DNA of 64,000 nt from Siderastrea siderea. Lineage: Eukaryota; Cnidaria; Anthozoa; Scleractinia; Rhizangiidae. The position numbers and the translations under genes are program-made. The first letter of the stretch is position 1. Every line of letters starts with the position of its first letter. The notes under the pieces were generated by a model that was not told where the DNA came from, did not search any database, and was given only the letters and a program-made list of their open reading frames with translations. The DNA is taken from assembly GCA_964030785.1 (NCBI GenBank), contig OZ034973.1, positions 62,001 to 126,000 on the forward strand, given 5' to 3'. Below, piece after piece: positions 11,616-25,700 of the stretch.

Positions 11616-13705
11616 TTACTTTTGTGGTGACGTTTTCTTGGTCTTGTTATCTGGTGCATACTCTTTTCGGTCGGCCATGATGTTTTTCTCTTCGTCTTCA
11701 TGGACAACAGCCTGTCTGTAGACCCAGCTAGAAAGCAACACAATAAGCATCAAACACGTGTGATTGAGCTAAATTTAGTAGGCGTGACCAAAGCTGGGTG
11801 GAGTGTTACTTTGTACCTGTACGTCATCTGTTCTCTGTTGCGTTGTTCTGACGTGGGAGATGTGGATGTCACATGACTCGTCATTGCTTCACGAGCTGAG
11901 ATAAGAAAACAGAACAATTAAAGAAGAGAGGAATTAAGGAAACTTAACTGACAGATACAACAACTTAATTCCCATAAACTGCCACCATCCCCCCCCCCCC
12001 CCCAACCCCCTCGAAACAAAAACCCATTGAACGGTCAAAAAAGAAACACTACGGGGACTTATACAAAGGGGGTGTTGAGACCATCTAAATATAAGGGACA
12101 AAGTAATTTCTGCATGTCTTTCAAGAATAAAGCCCCGTTTTAGAGCCCAATTTTCTTAAATTGGGAGTGTGTGTGTCAAGTCTCACCAGCAAAGTAGTCA
12201 ACTCTTTTGGGGGGCTGTCTCCTGGTGGGCGGCGGTCTAACCTCACGTAACTTGTTGGTTTCCTCCAACTTCTTGAACAATGCGAGTCGTTCGTTTGGAT
12301 CTTAGTAGAAAAAAAGCGAAATGACAGAGGTTACAAAAACTCTCCTACAGGAGAGCATGTTAAGGCCTTGCCAATTGTTTGTAACAACCGACAGCGGCAA
12401 TAAAAACAAAATGTAGGCATCAAAGATGCTTGGTATAACTTACCCAGAAGCTTTTTCCTCCTTGCGGGATTATATTTCATCTTTTTCGCTCTCCTCATCA
12501 TTAATTCGGCTGTTTCGGAACTTCGGAATCCCCTAGATAATAAGAGATAATAGCGGAATTTGCACTTTAAAATGACGTGCCCGTTACCGCCAAGAAACTT
12601 GGTATAAAGTATCTCACACTGAAAATGAGTACATTTGGTACTATACTGTGGCCGACCTTCTGACAAAAGCGAACGTAATTTGTTTCCAAGTTGAAAGGGA
12701 CTACTTTGTACGTGTGAACTACTCATTTTCGTCACAAAATCTAGCTGCGGGGCCCTGGTTTGAATTCGTAAGACTAGTCGCGGAGATGTGTCCCTTTAAA
12801 TTGTGCTTGTCGCCATGAGTGTATTGGTTCGTGCGACTAGTCCCTGTGACCAACTAAGAAACCAACCAATCAAAAACTCATCGGACTGTCCGCGCAACCT
12901 GTCCCCTCGTCTAAACACCCCAGGGGACTTGTCCGTGCTACTAGTCCCTTCGTTTGTGCCGAACTTAACTGTTTGAGTTTTCAAGTTTGTTGTTACTACC
13001 GTTAACCTTAATTGACGTTTACTCAGTAATGGTTTCTGTCATTTATCAAGTATTTTTCTACAAAATTAAGCCATTATTGCCGATAGACTACTAGTAGTCC
13101 CTTCCGAGGCAGTGGACTGGCGCGCTAATGACGCGCCCGAGGGAGCGCGAAGATTTTCCTAAGCAGAGCGAATTGGCCGAGAGGGAGCTCGGGCCTTTTT
13201 CTCGCTCCAGTCTCGCCCAGTTTATTTTACTCCTTCACTCGCTCGTGTGACTATCTAGAAAGAGACTGCATCTAGGACTGATTTCCAGCTCCTGGAACGA
13301 TGTTCAAAATCGACAACACTCTAGTAATTTCTTACCATTCGCTGCTCAGTTCCTCTGCGCGATGCGACAGATGACTCTGTGCACCGGAAGTAACTGACAC
13401 TTCATCGTGGTCCTTGTTTTCCTTGCCAAAAGGTGCTTGATTGACATCTGTCATGGGTGAAGCTGCTGATCGCCAGGCATGACGTGGTTTTGGGACTGCG
13501 GGTTTGTTTGACACATCTCCACGGGAACCAGATTTAAGGGTCTGTTGGAGAAAATCTGACAAGTTGTAAAAAAAGAAATGGCACTAGCGAACAAATAGGC
13601 AGAAACCTGCCGTGATAGTTCTGTGTAAAATGTATGAACAACATCGATAATTTGTAACAAGCTCATACCTTTGATGACTGCCCCGGCAACCTCAACACTG
13701 GCCCC
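11616..13705 (-). other. LRRIQ1: LRRIQ1 conserved tail exons
   Basis: Exons are 13705-13669 (37 nt), 13541-13336, 12532-12444, 12300-12187, 11895-11817 and 11727-11616 (with TAA). Phases join throughout. The WGFRSSETAELMMRRAKKMK and DPNERLALFKKLEE blocks resemble the human LRRIQ1 C-terminal region as recalled. The final exon starts SWVYRQAVVHEDEE and ends KKTSPQK. Confidence 0.8.
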
Positions 13706-16700
13706 CTTCAATAAGAATACAAATTGAACAAGTTATTACTGCTGAATTGTAGTTTATAACCAAAAAAAGAAAAAAGAACATCCCCTTTGCCCTAGATGCC
13801 TCGGCTTAGCTTGGAGACGATGTTTCTTCTAACTGTGGCTACAGTGGGAAACGTGATTAGGCAACAAGATTTGCCGCCGGGAAGCAACAATCTTTTTGAC
13901 TCCATTCAAAAACATTTTCCTGTTTCCGAGAAGAAAGAATTGCTTCCGAAACACGTTTCTCAGCGTAACTAAACAGGGGAAATTTTGTTTCCGCAATAAT
14001 GGTTCCTACTTTAGTAATGCCCGGGAGTAATGCCCTGAAAAAGTAAGATGTGTTCCAGAGCAAAGTGAATTAAAAAGGCCACATACAAGAGTTTTAATTT
14101 TTGGTTTCATAACATAAAGCAACTTCCCTTTCCTTACGCTTCTCCACTAACCATTTATGCACCTGTGTGGAGAGAACAATGTAAAAGAAAGTTTCCTGTC
14201 TAGGGAAACAACACAATTGCAGTGAGTAGGACTACAATCTCTAACCCAACAACAATCGAACGACGCGCTAGGCCACCGCGACTACAAAGGGAACCCAGCA
14301 CAGATGTGAAAAGAAGAGATACCTTGCAGGAAGCTGTGGGGTGTCAGTGGGTGTCCAGCCTTGTTCTAACAAAGTCTCGTCAAAATCAAAAGCCGTCAGA
14401 TCCACTTCTTCTTCATAATCAAAATCCTCATCATCACCGTTATCATAAAACTGAGCTGCTTTCAGAGCCTCGGCCAGACGGCGGCGAACACGCTGGCCGC
14501 GAAAATGAGCCTGTTTGAGAAAGTTAGAATACTTTGTTTGGTTTAATCCAAATTTTATTTGGATAGTTTCCATTTCAATGATTCACTGTAGGATTTAATG
14601 AACAAACTCAAAAGTTAGAATTACCTTTAATTGTACCGCACAATAGACAGCGCTACTGAAAAGTACTACTCAGAAGCCTTTAATTGAATGGTCAAAAGTT
14701 ATTTATCCCTGAATTTTCCCTCCTGAACTTGATTGTTGTTTACCTGAATAACAGTAGCTGCTGAGTTTCTCTGTGGATCCCACGGTTCTCTAGATTCCCT
14801 TTTCAGCCGGGAACGAACCAAGTAGCCTCGCCATGCTGACTGTATACACACAGCTGCGAGCCACTACAAAAGCAAATAAAAGACACATCCAGACTATCTA
14901 CTTTTTAACCAATCAGAAAACAAAACACAGACGAACAACAATGTGGCCTCGCAAGTTTTCCCGCGCTCGGCACTGGTTCCCTTTTTCTTTATACTTGCAG
15001 GAATGCGGTTGTATGTTTGTTTGTTTATTTGTTTCTTTTTATCGTCACTTTTCCTTGGTTTATATCATATATGCTACAATATATCTTACCTTGGTGGTGT
15101 TAACACCGATCAAATGTCTGATATACCATCCTCTCCACAGCGCCTGAATCTTGGTAGCAGCAATATGTCGCTGTTTTCTGTACAAATAACGTAACACATA
15201 CATATGTACATACATTAATCTGTCAGCCACTGAGTTAGCTTTGTAAGTGGGTTAGTTCGAAAATCTTTAAGGTGTTTCTGTCGAGTATAAAAAGGTCTTA
15301 CCTCGTACTGAGCTCGCCATAATGCATTGAATCAATAGAACACAAAAAACAAATTACAGGATGCCTCAGAGATGAATATGAATAATCAAAGTTGAAAAGA
15401 CTGACACGGAAAAAAAATCGAAGTTTATAAAAACCCGGCCTTTTATGTTTAAAATTCCTCACTATTAGACGTCTTCCCTATCAATGTCACTAAGACAAGG
15501 CTAAAAAACGCAATGCGCAGGTCCCTTACTCGCCGTAAAAACTCGTTACCAGGGTCTTCGCACTTGAGATTCTTTCCCTGTGACTTCCCAAGCGAAAACT
15601 GTCCAATAAATTTAGAAAGGTAATAATCCAGCCACATAAAAACGAGCTTAACCAATAACGCTGTTCCAACTGGAAAATGCATTAGCAATGGATACCATTA
15701 TGAACAGCCCGCGTTTAAGATCGCTGACCAATTTCAGCGTTATCGGCTTAGAGTGTGACTACTTCTTAGCCGTTAAACTTACTGAGGATCAAGAGAACGA
15801 CTTTGTTTTCCTCTTTGGTCAGCGTTCAGATTGTCGCGCAACTCAGTTGTCTTTTCCAAATTTCTGTTGCATTCTTGACTTGTCTCGTCAGTGACTGCAG
15901 GCTGGTAGTTATCTAGACTGAAGTTCTCATGCTCCTGCAGATGTTTCACAGACAATTCAAACCTCTCCTTGTTGTGTTGACTCTGTTGTCAGTATTCAAT
16001 AAAAAAAAAGAAAAGAAAAGGAAGCAACAAGATAATTGGTCACCGCTAGTCAAACGTAAGGAGCGAAGTTTCTTTTTATATATCGCAATAAACTAATGAA
16101 TTGATAAATCAGCCAGTCAGTCGTACCATAAGATCAAGCCTTTTGGCAACCAGGTCTGGATGGGATGCCTGTGTATCACTGTTGATAACAAATATACAGG
16201 TCAGTACCAGATCTGCATGTGTTTAATACAACAGATTAAATAGGCAAGGTGGCTCATCGTTGCTGCTTCTTATCCCCAATGTAAAGTGAGTTTCTTGTAG
16301 AGGGAAACAACAGAAGCAGACACCAGGCTTAACGCAGATGGAAGGAAAGTCCGACGAGCTATCAAAATAATAATGTCACCGCGCCTCCCGTGTACATATA
16401 TCTTAACGTAAACAAATAACAGGCGACAACAAAATAGCAATGAACTAACAATAATGACAATAAATTAAAAAAAAATAAAAGTTAACAAATAACAAGCAAG
16501 GATCAGTAAAAATCGTCTTTTAATAATCCACAACTGCACAAATATTCAACACTCGGCTAACACAGGCAGCCTCAGTTCATTAACTTACCTACGTTCCTTT
16601 TTACGCCTTGATTTTAAATCATCTTGTGACTGGAGTTGATTCAAACACATGTGAATGAATGCAGCTTGATTCGTTACTGTAACCTACAGTGTAATAAACA

Positions 16701-19700
16701 TATCAAACTTCACCCAATGTTTTAGCTAAGCCTAACACGGCTCTCTGAAAGAGCATTTATAACGGAATGGGGTACCGTGATTTTAAATAAAGCTTATGAT
16801 TTATTAAGCTGTATTTACAGATCAAATTTTGCCATAGCGCAATCCCTTGTACGTAAAAGCATCCTGAATTTCTCTCGTGCTCTCAGAAGTAGGCACCTTC
16901 CGTAAGTAACTACCACAGCGTCATAAAATGACCGTTAATTGGTAATTCGAGGCAGATTCAACAGTAGGTCACTATTTTTTAATTACGCAAATTCCAAACA
17001 AAGCTTCAGAGGTGAGAAAGCAGTTTCTCTCTCCGCTTACGAAGAGTAGAGCAAGATGAACGCGCGAACTACCGACGCCGCGTCGCGTTTCTACACGGCA
17101 GCAAACTTTCAGGCTTGTTAGCGTGTTCTTCAGGCTTATCCCTGAGAGGAAGGAGGGACTACTTGTAGTCGACGTATTTCAATTATTTTCCCTTCCCTAT
17201 TCTAGGGGCACATCAGTCGACTTAATGGACGCTAGATTACTATGCTAACAACACTGGTAACAAAGGCAGTTTGTCTTACCTTTCCTTCTCCAGGAAAAAT
17301 TTCACCATCCAAACTCCTAAGATCAGGTAGTGCTTGCACGATCAAAGTTCTGTGAAAAAAGTTGAGATCTTGTACTTATTGCCTACACATAAATACAAGA
17401 AAACTGACTTCAGTACGGAAATATCAAACATGATAAATTTACGCACACTCTTCTTTTTTTTTTCCTTCTCTTCTTCCATTGTACAAATGACAACCTCTAC
17501 ATCTTGCAATTTTATAAATTCATTCGATAAAGCAACAAATATTACAACTCGAAAAGGCAGGCAACATTTAGTTATCGTGCCAAGTTTGAAAGGAAACAGA
17601 TTGTGACTTGCGTCAAACGATGCATTCAAAAGTTCCAACATTTACAGACGTTTATTTGTGTCGATGGCTACTCTTGCCACACAGCCATACGAACGCCTAT
17701 AAATTTGACGTTTTTCAAAAGAGAAATAATTCATTCAATCTTCAAAGAATTCTTCTGATTATTGCTACAGTTACTAAACGGCACAGTCCCTATCAGTCTA
17801 CCTTACCCACCTGTTTGCTAGAGTTATGCTAATGAGAAAGCAAAGAACGCGGTCGTAGACAAAAATTGCCTTATGAATGAACGAACGAACGGACGGACGG
17901 ACGGACGGACGGACGATCGAACGAATCAATGAATGTGTCAAAAGATCTAGCGTGAGGAAAATCGTACGCTAAAAGGGGACACCTACATTAAAATTGTTAA
18001 TATTTTATACGATAAAATAATAGTATCAGTTACAATAAAATGTCCATCAATGGAGCTCAATTGGTCCAAGTGTAATACAAGAATGTAGTTAAGATGTCTT
18101 ACCTGCAGTCAGGATCTTCATGAACAGGGTTTCCTTCAATCGTTAATGTTTTCAGCCTGCAGCAGCCTTGCAGTCCAGGAATAAGACTATTGGTGTCTGA
18201 AAATAGAAATATTCTCACGGTAAGCTGGCACGCGTGAGTGGGTGTCAAGTAATGAAAAGTGCAAACATCTTGAAGCATGTTACGTTTAATGGGGCTAAAT
18301 GTAATTTAGGCGAAGAAAAATCGAGGCAATGCTGTTAGCGGTCTCTCTTGTAGTGGTACGTAATCTGCGGGGCGGGCCAACGGGCGGATTCACAAGGATG
18401 CGTTCAAATCGTTTCAATCGTTCAAGTGCTCATCTCCAAGCAATGAAGATTTTATTTGTCAGTTTCCTTCGGATTTCTCTGAGTTTACTAGCATAATAGC
18501 CGATAGGTTTTCCGACCAGTCAGAAGGAGTGCAGCAACTCAATTATTTTATAAAGTGCCATAAGAGTAAACAGAAAATAATACTTAATGTTGATCTGTAT
18601 TAATTTTATTTAATTATATTGAAAAGCGTTGCCAGCTTCCTACCTGATATGAGATTGTTACTAATATCCAAGGATTCCAGCATGATCAAGTTACCAAGGG
18701 AAGCCAACTGAGAAATGCTACAAAGAGACATTATTTTTCATTTTGTAGGATTTAAAAATTATTTCCAGTTTTGATCACACATTAATAATATGCAAAGGCG
18801 CTGTAATCCAAAGCCTTTGCACTACTGGCAAATACAAGTTGCTTCGTGTGAACGCTGTAAGCCAAAGCGTTTGCACTACTGACAAATACAAGTTGCCTTG
18901 TGTGAACGCTGTAAGCCAACGCCTTTGCACTACTGGCAAATACAAGTTGCCTTGTGTGAACGCTGTAATCCAATGCCTTTGCACTATTGGCAAATACAAG
19001 TTCCCTTGTGTGAACGCTGTAATCCAAAGCCTTTGCACAACTGGCTAATACAAGTTGCCTTGTGTGAACGTTGGTGACTGAGAAGTAAAGGTAGACTAAT
19101 TTCTCACCAACGTTTTCAATATTTTTCGTTAGCAAACGCGCATTTGAGGTATAAGGTATGAAAGTGTGTTGTTTGTTTTTCAAAATCAAACCTCTCGCAC
19201 GTCTGATATATTTTCTGGTTATTGAAGAAATTCACAATTAACAAGTGCTGAATGTGGGAAAATTATGGAAGCAATTCTGAATTGCCACCAGCAATTACGT
19301 TCGTGTAAGGTAAACTAACCATGAGAAAGTGCCTTAAAAATTAGGCTGGACAAACCTGTTTTGACTAACACTGAGTAACTGAAGTAAAGGCAGCCAAGCG
19401 GTCGATAAGGAATCTAAGGAAGAGATGCTGTTATCATCAAGTCTGAGCTCCCTCAAGAGGACACAGTTTGTCAGATGAGGAGGCTGTAAGGGAAAGAAAA
19501 AATAACGTTTCCAACACATTAGCAAACTCATGGGTAACGAAGCTTTCACAAGTCACTTACTAAGGATTATGTGCAGGGATAGAGGGAGAGAGAGAGGGCG
19601 AGCGCCGGCTTGGGAGGAAAGTCCGATATAAGTTGTCTTTCACTCAGAGAACGAAACATTTCCATTGGCTGACTATCCCCAGAGGGAAAAGAAAATTTCC

Positions 19701-22700
19701 TGTCAACCGAAGGAAATTCAATCAAGTTGTCTGCTACCCTGGCTAATAAGTACAGATAATCTATGTTTGGTAGACACTTACTTCTTGTAAATTATTTGCC
19801 TGAAGGTTCAAAGTTTGAAGAAGCATGCACTTTTCAATCTCACTGATGCGTGCCAGATGATTGTGCGCAAGACTGAGATGCTGGAGGTGTTTAAGACAAG
19901 ATAAGCCCTGAAAAGAACATTGAGGTCATTAGAACAAGCCGTCAGCTTCTAAAGATTCTAACCCAGAAGTTAGGAAAGCTGCAACATACAACTTGTGGAA
20001 GCAAAACAATTTCTGAGTTTAAAAAGCACAGACACTTTTTAATGTGTGGGTAATAATCAATCAATCAATCAATCCATTTATTAATGTCAATGCACGGGAT
20101 AGGATTGCCCCGTATATCCAAGCCAGAGGCTTATGTATAAGTATAATAATAATAATAACAATAATAACAATAAATAAATAAATAAATAAATAAAGCCTTA
20201 CGATAAACAGTAATTACATTTGCAGCTGGCCTTTAAGCTTCGGGCAAAAGTCTCTCAACTTAGTCGATTGCTTAATGTATGAAGGTAGCTGATCCCACAA
20301 ATGCGACATTTTATAAGTGAATGAATTATGGTAGTAACGATTATGATAGGAGGGTTGAACAAGATTATGACCACTATTCCTTAGTCGACGTTTGATCAGC
20401 TACCTTAGTGTTTATAAGCTGGTTGTTATCCATGATCAGTTTCTGTAGTCTGCTGCAGGATGACAAATCTCCTATTTATAAAGAAAAGCATAAGCACTAG
20501 TTAAAATGTGTGAACATTCTTAGTTCGCATTGTGAAATTGCCGTAAAAGTCTTGTTTAGCCTTGCACTGTCTGAAAAAACAATACTTAATCTTTTACAAA
20601 CAAGCAAACTGGACTTACCTATCCTCGTGATCTTGTTATTGCCTAAGTCCAAAGACATAACCCCATTACATCCTTGCAGGCCATGAACAGATGCCAGATT
20701 GTTGTTAGCAAGAGAAACATGTTCCAGTTTAGGAAGGTCCCTGCAGTTTGTTACTTCAATTTTGTTGCCCTGTAAAACAAGTGAAGTGGTCATAAATTAT
20801 GGTGCTCTACAACTACACTTTAAGCATATGCTGTCAAAACCAAGAAAGAAAAATAATGGTGATATAAATTCTTAATTTAACATAGTCATTGGCACTTTTT
20901 GAAGACAAAAGAAATTCCCAACAATTTTACCTCAACACGCAGTTCTTGTAATTCCTTGCATTTTTCTAAGCCTTCAACAGCCAGCAGTCCACAGTTCTGA
21001 AGCGACAGTGATCTTAATTCTGGACACTTGCTGAGGCCTTGCATGCTAAGGCTTGGTTCATCCTTGAGGGCTACGCACTTAACCTGAAGCAAGATTGTAA
21101 GGATTAAACAGACATCTAAGTATATTGTGTTCAGTTTTACCCTGCTGCAATTCTAAGAACAACTGAAAAGACAAATCTTGAAAGAGAGTGTATTAAAGTA
21201 ATAGCCAGCTTGTAGGCCTCTTGGCCAGCATTACTAGTGCTAAGCTCTCCAGTTTCATTACTTGAAAGTGACCCCTCACCCCCCCCCCCCCCCCCGCCCC
21301 CCACACCGGCTAGTGATACAGCATATTACAGCATTGTATGAGTGTTTTGGATCATGATCTATAGGAAACATGGATTTTGAGTTCTCCCTCAATGAGGTGA
21401 TAAATAACCAATGAGGTGCAAAGTGCCAAGTTGATTATAATCACCTCATACCCAACAAGCACAAGTGAAAAGTTTTGAACTCCATGGCACTTAACGTGGC
21501 ATCTGATATCCTGATAAGGCAAAAAGCAGGGTTATTTGCTGATAACCTGCACGTGATAATCCAATCAGAAAGCTAGAAATTCAAAACCTAAGACTGAGAA
21601 TGTGTGATTCCAGAAAATATCCATACTCCCACTGCAGAGGGTCACTGGAAATTCCAAGGGGAAGGGGGTTCTTAAGGGCCAAAATTTTTAAAGGAAAGTA
21701 TCAGCCTAAACTAGAGTTTCCAGAGCGGTGGGGGTTCAAACCAAAAAAAACCCTCTGTGGGGGGGGGGGGGGGGGGGGAAGTGGAGCAAGAGAATTTGGA
21801 GCAGTCTCCTGTCTAGGGATTCAAAAAAGAAATAAACAACTTACTCTGAACAGAGGTGTATTAGCAGGTGATGATTTCAACAGTTGCGCCTCTGTTAAGG
21901 CAGGAAGATGTTTGGTGGCTGAAAATGCTCTCCTGTTTGAAAGAAAATTGAGAAACGAATAAAGGCCACTGACCGGCTTATAAGCTGTGTGGTGAATAAA
22001 ACTAGAGTCTCAACGGACTGCAGTGTCCCTCCCTAGGGTACTACCCTTAAAGGTTACATCTTCATGAGCCTAGTAGCTCACAACTGCCACACCTTAACCC
22101 AGTTTCCATAGCATGAAGTGGCTAGACTCCATTGCCAGTTAACTCTCCATGTAACATCTTGTTAGTTTTACCTAATGATTATACTCCTACCCTCTGAAAT
22201 TCTTCACCACTGCTGCACCTCCTATCCATAACCATCTAAACAACTCTTCCCAAACTTGAATTATCAAATAAAAACATTCTATATTTTTAAAGCTGTCTAT
22301 AAATAGCAAGAGATTCAAGTTAGTTGGTGATCAAGATGGCAGTAGTTTAAGCTGTAGGTTGTTTACCTTGGTTTAGTCTTCATTGCCACAGGATGACTTC
22401 TCTCTTCTGTAGTTAGAGTTGTGCTTGGTCAAAGACAAAAAGAAAACAAAAATCACCATACCGTATTTACTTGATTAAGCGCCACCCCGGATTAAGCGCC
22501 ACCCTCAATTAAGCGCCGCATAGGAGAGCAAAAATATTAAAGAGCACCGCCCTCAAATAAGCGCCGCATTCATTCACAACGATGTGGTGCCTAATTGAAG
22601 CATCATCAGACTGAATCAGTGTTGGAGGAGCCAACCTAATAAACAAGTACGGTACAAGTCAATCTAAGCCAGCCTCCGAAATTTATCCTCCTGTATTATC

Positions 22701-25700
22701 ATACTTTTCGGTTCGAATTGGGTACATTTCATGACTTCTTCTTTGTTAACATTTGCTTGTTATCGTTTACAAATATTATGATTTTTTAAAGAGCACCACC
22801 CTTTGATAAGCGCCATCCCCGAATAAGCGCCGCATCTGAAACACTAAAAATTTAAAGAGTGCCGCGGTGCTTACTGGAGTAAATACGGTAAGTTAGATGA
22901 ACGACAGAGTAAACCAGTCAATGTAAAGGCAAAGATGCATCACCATAAGTTCAATGAAAGTAAATGTCAGACTTCCCATTACCTCCAAGGTGTGTGCTCT
23001 GTCACCCACTGCAGCCTCCTTGTCTCTAGATCTTTTGTTAAAGTTAATCCAGGTGCTGTTATTTCATTCTGTTTCAGGTCATTTGATGCTTTCCTTTCCT
23101 GTTCTTGCTCATCACATGTTGCTGACTTTTCCCTGGGCTCTTTTGTGATTTCTTTGGTTTGTGAAGTTTTCATTTTGGCCTCACCTGTATTTAGTTCATC
23201 TTTTCTAATGTATTCTTCTTCTTTTACCATCCTTTTCCTCTCCTCCTGAAGTTCACTCTCTGCCTCTTTCTTTTTCCTTTTGTCTTCTTTTTGTTTTTCC
23301 TCCTCTTCCCTTCTTTTCTGTTCTTCTTCTTTCCTTTTCACTAGCAACTCATTCCTTATCTTTTCTTCTTGTTGTTGCCTCCTATTCTCTTCATCTGCTA
23401 TCCTTTTCTCCTCATCCATTTTTCTTTTCAATTCGTCTTCTCTGAGTTTCTTCTCTTTCTCTTGTTTCCTCCTTTTGTCTTCTGCTTTCCTTTTTTCCTT
23501 CTCGTCTTTCTCTTTCTTTCTCCTTGCTTCTTCATCTTGTCTTTTCTCCTCTTCTATTTTTCTTTTCATTTCTTCTTCTCTGAGTTTCTGCTCTTCCTCT
23601 CTTTTATTCCTTTCTTCTTCTTCTGCTTTCCTTTTCTCCTCTTCCATTTTTCTTTGTAATTCTTCTTTTCTTCGTTTGTCTTCTTCCTCTCTTTTCTTCC
23701 TTACTTCTTCTTCCTTTTTTCTTTTCTCTTCTTCAACCAATCTATTCCTATCTTCTTCTACCTTCTTTCTTTTCTCCTCTTCTCTAATTCTTTCCTCTTC
23801 CTTCAGTTTTCTCTCCTTCTCAGCTTCCTCTTGTTTTCTTTTTTCTTCTTCTTGTTTCTTTCTCTTTTCATTCTCTTCCTTTCTTTTTTGTTCATCTTCA
23901 AGTTTCTTCCTCTCTGCTTCTTCTCTCAACGTTTTTTCTACTCGTTCAATGCGATCAAGTTCTTCTCTTCTCTTCCTTGCTCTCTCCTCTCTTTTGGCTT
24001 GTAGCAATGGCTGGTACTGTTTCCTTACCCTAGAAAAACAAATTTACCTAATTTGGAACTGGTCCCCTTAAATATAATGAATTTAACACTAATAAATTTT
24101 TCAGCTTCTAATGACAAACAGCCATAAAAAAGAGAAAGAGGTGTAGCTATTGAGAGTTTCTATGAGGGAAGTTGGTCCAATAAGACAATTTTAATGGACC
24201 AGCTTCTCTAATAGAAACTCTCAATAGGTACAAAAGTCATGTACACTTATTGATCATCCAATGGATTCTTACAAATGTAAATCAAAGTAAGTGTGACCAT
24301 AAAATTAAAAATGCAATACCTAAATCCTCTGTAACACTTCTGTATTTTTGCAGCTGCATTTCCTTGTTTCGTCAGTTGATACTCTGCCTCTTTCTGCTAC
24401 AGGTGGAAAATTTGAAGGAAAAATGAACTTTTTTGTATCACCACATCTTCTGATTCAGGAAATAGACATGATGGATGTGCTAACATAACCTGAAATAAAC
24501 ACCGCAGGGAGAAATTTTGGAAGCTTATGCAAACCCAAGCTCTTCTTAGCAAGATTCACTTTATGATGCAAATGAATTTGGACCTCTTAAATTTAAAATA
24601 CCAGCTACATCCCTGTGTACAGACTGCCAATAACAAATCTGTACAGACAAGTACAAATACCTGTGCCTCAACAAATGCCTTGCTCTGTTTCCTTCTTTCT
24701 TCTTCTATTGCCCTTATCTCTACCTGTGTCAGAAAATAAATCATGTCTAGAGAGAATGAACAAGACAATAGTGTATAAAAGTTAAAAAATTAGAGACATG
24801 TCCCTCTGCAACACATTTGTTGACAGCCCACACAAGAATTCTGAGTGAGACACCTGTCTAGCCATTTGCGGGCCACAAGAAATCACTTTAGTCAGCAAGA
24901 CAAAATAAAACATGATATTTGAGTGGCCTGACTGAGTAAGAATCCAACATCAACAATATTCATGCCACTAAAAATCAAGCTAACCTGGGAGAATTTTCAA
25001 ATTAATTATCCCAAGAAACAGCAAAAAGCAGCTTGATACTAACAATAAAAATTAACACCAACTAAGCAAGAATTGAGTAAGTTATTTGTTAGGGCTTATC
25101 ACCTGGAATTTCTCTTCCATTTCTTTTAATTTCCTTTCCTCTTCTCTTGCCTCCAACTCCAGCTTGGCTTTCAGTGCCTGAGAAAACACACAAACCTTGC
25201 ATGCACTGTTTTTGATGAATATTCATAAACAAAGTCCACTTAAGCAAAACGCTTGAAGTAGCCAAAGAGTGATAAATAATTATCTAGAATTTACAGAAAG
25301 GTCAACACCTCTTGTTGTTTGAGCAAACTCTTTTGTGCAGCTTCAAATTCTTTTTGCCGCCGAAGACGAGCATCCTTTTCTCTTTCTTGTCTTTCCTCCT
25401 CTTCTTTTCTTCTTTCCTGGTACCATTTCTCTCTCTCCTGATCTTTTCCTGCCTGTTTTTCCTCTAACTCCTTCAACTTTTTTTGGGCCTTTTCTTCTAG
25501 AGCTTGGATTTCTTCAATGACTCCTGAAGAATATTACAAACGAACAAAGGAAATAATTTCTAAATTACACCCAGTGATACACCTATACAACACTCATGGG
25601 GTGGGTGGGTGCCTTGAGCTAATGGTATACAAACTATGTAGCACACATAGGGTGGGGGTGCCCCAGGGTGAACGTATCCCTGTGCAACACTCATGGGATG

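Larger units (their letters stand above)
17280..21083 (-). other. LRRIQ1: LRRIQ1 leucine-rich repeat exons
   Basis: Exons are 21083-20931, 20769-20619, 20471-20404, 19907-19782, 19483-19356, 18717-18644, 18196-18103 and 17349-17280, with consistent phases. They encode consecutive LRRs of 22-24 residues: LRSLSLQNCGLLAVEGLEKC, LEHVSLANNNLASVHGLQGC, VMSLDLGNNKITRIG, LQHLSLAHNHLARISEIEKC, LRELRLDDNSISSLDSLS, LESLDISNNLIS and LKTLTIEGNPVHEDPDC. The last looks like an LRR cap. The domain probably forms a curved protein-binding surface. Confidence 0.88.

Noticed and set aside
18800..19070. CRISPR-like repeat pattern
   Set aside because: Units are contiguous tandem copies without unique spacers, and the genome is eukaryotic.
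18782..19189. Open frames of 87 to 135 codons with repeated 18-residue units
   Set aside because: They are the translation of a 54-bp intronic minisatellite in an LRRIQ1 intron, with no splice or family support.
21600..21962. 120-codon plus-strand frame
   Set aside because: It crosses a long G-run giving poly-Gly, lies in an LRRIQ1 intron and shows no known family feature.
23280..24071. 263-codon plus-strand open frame rich in Ser/Phe/Leu
   Set aside because: It is the exact antisense of the LRRIQ1 Glu/Lys/Arg exon (TTC/TCT codons opposite GAA/AGA).
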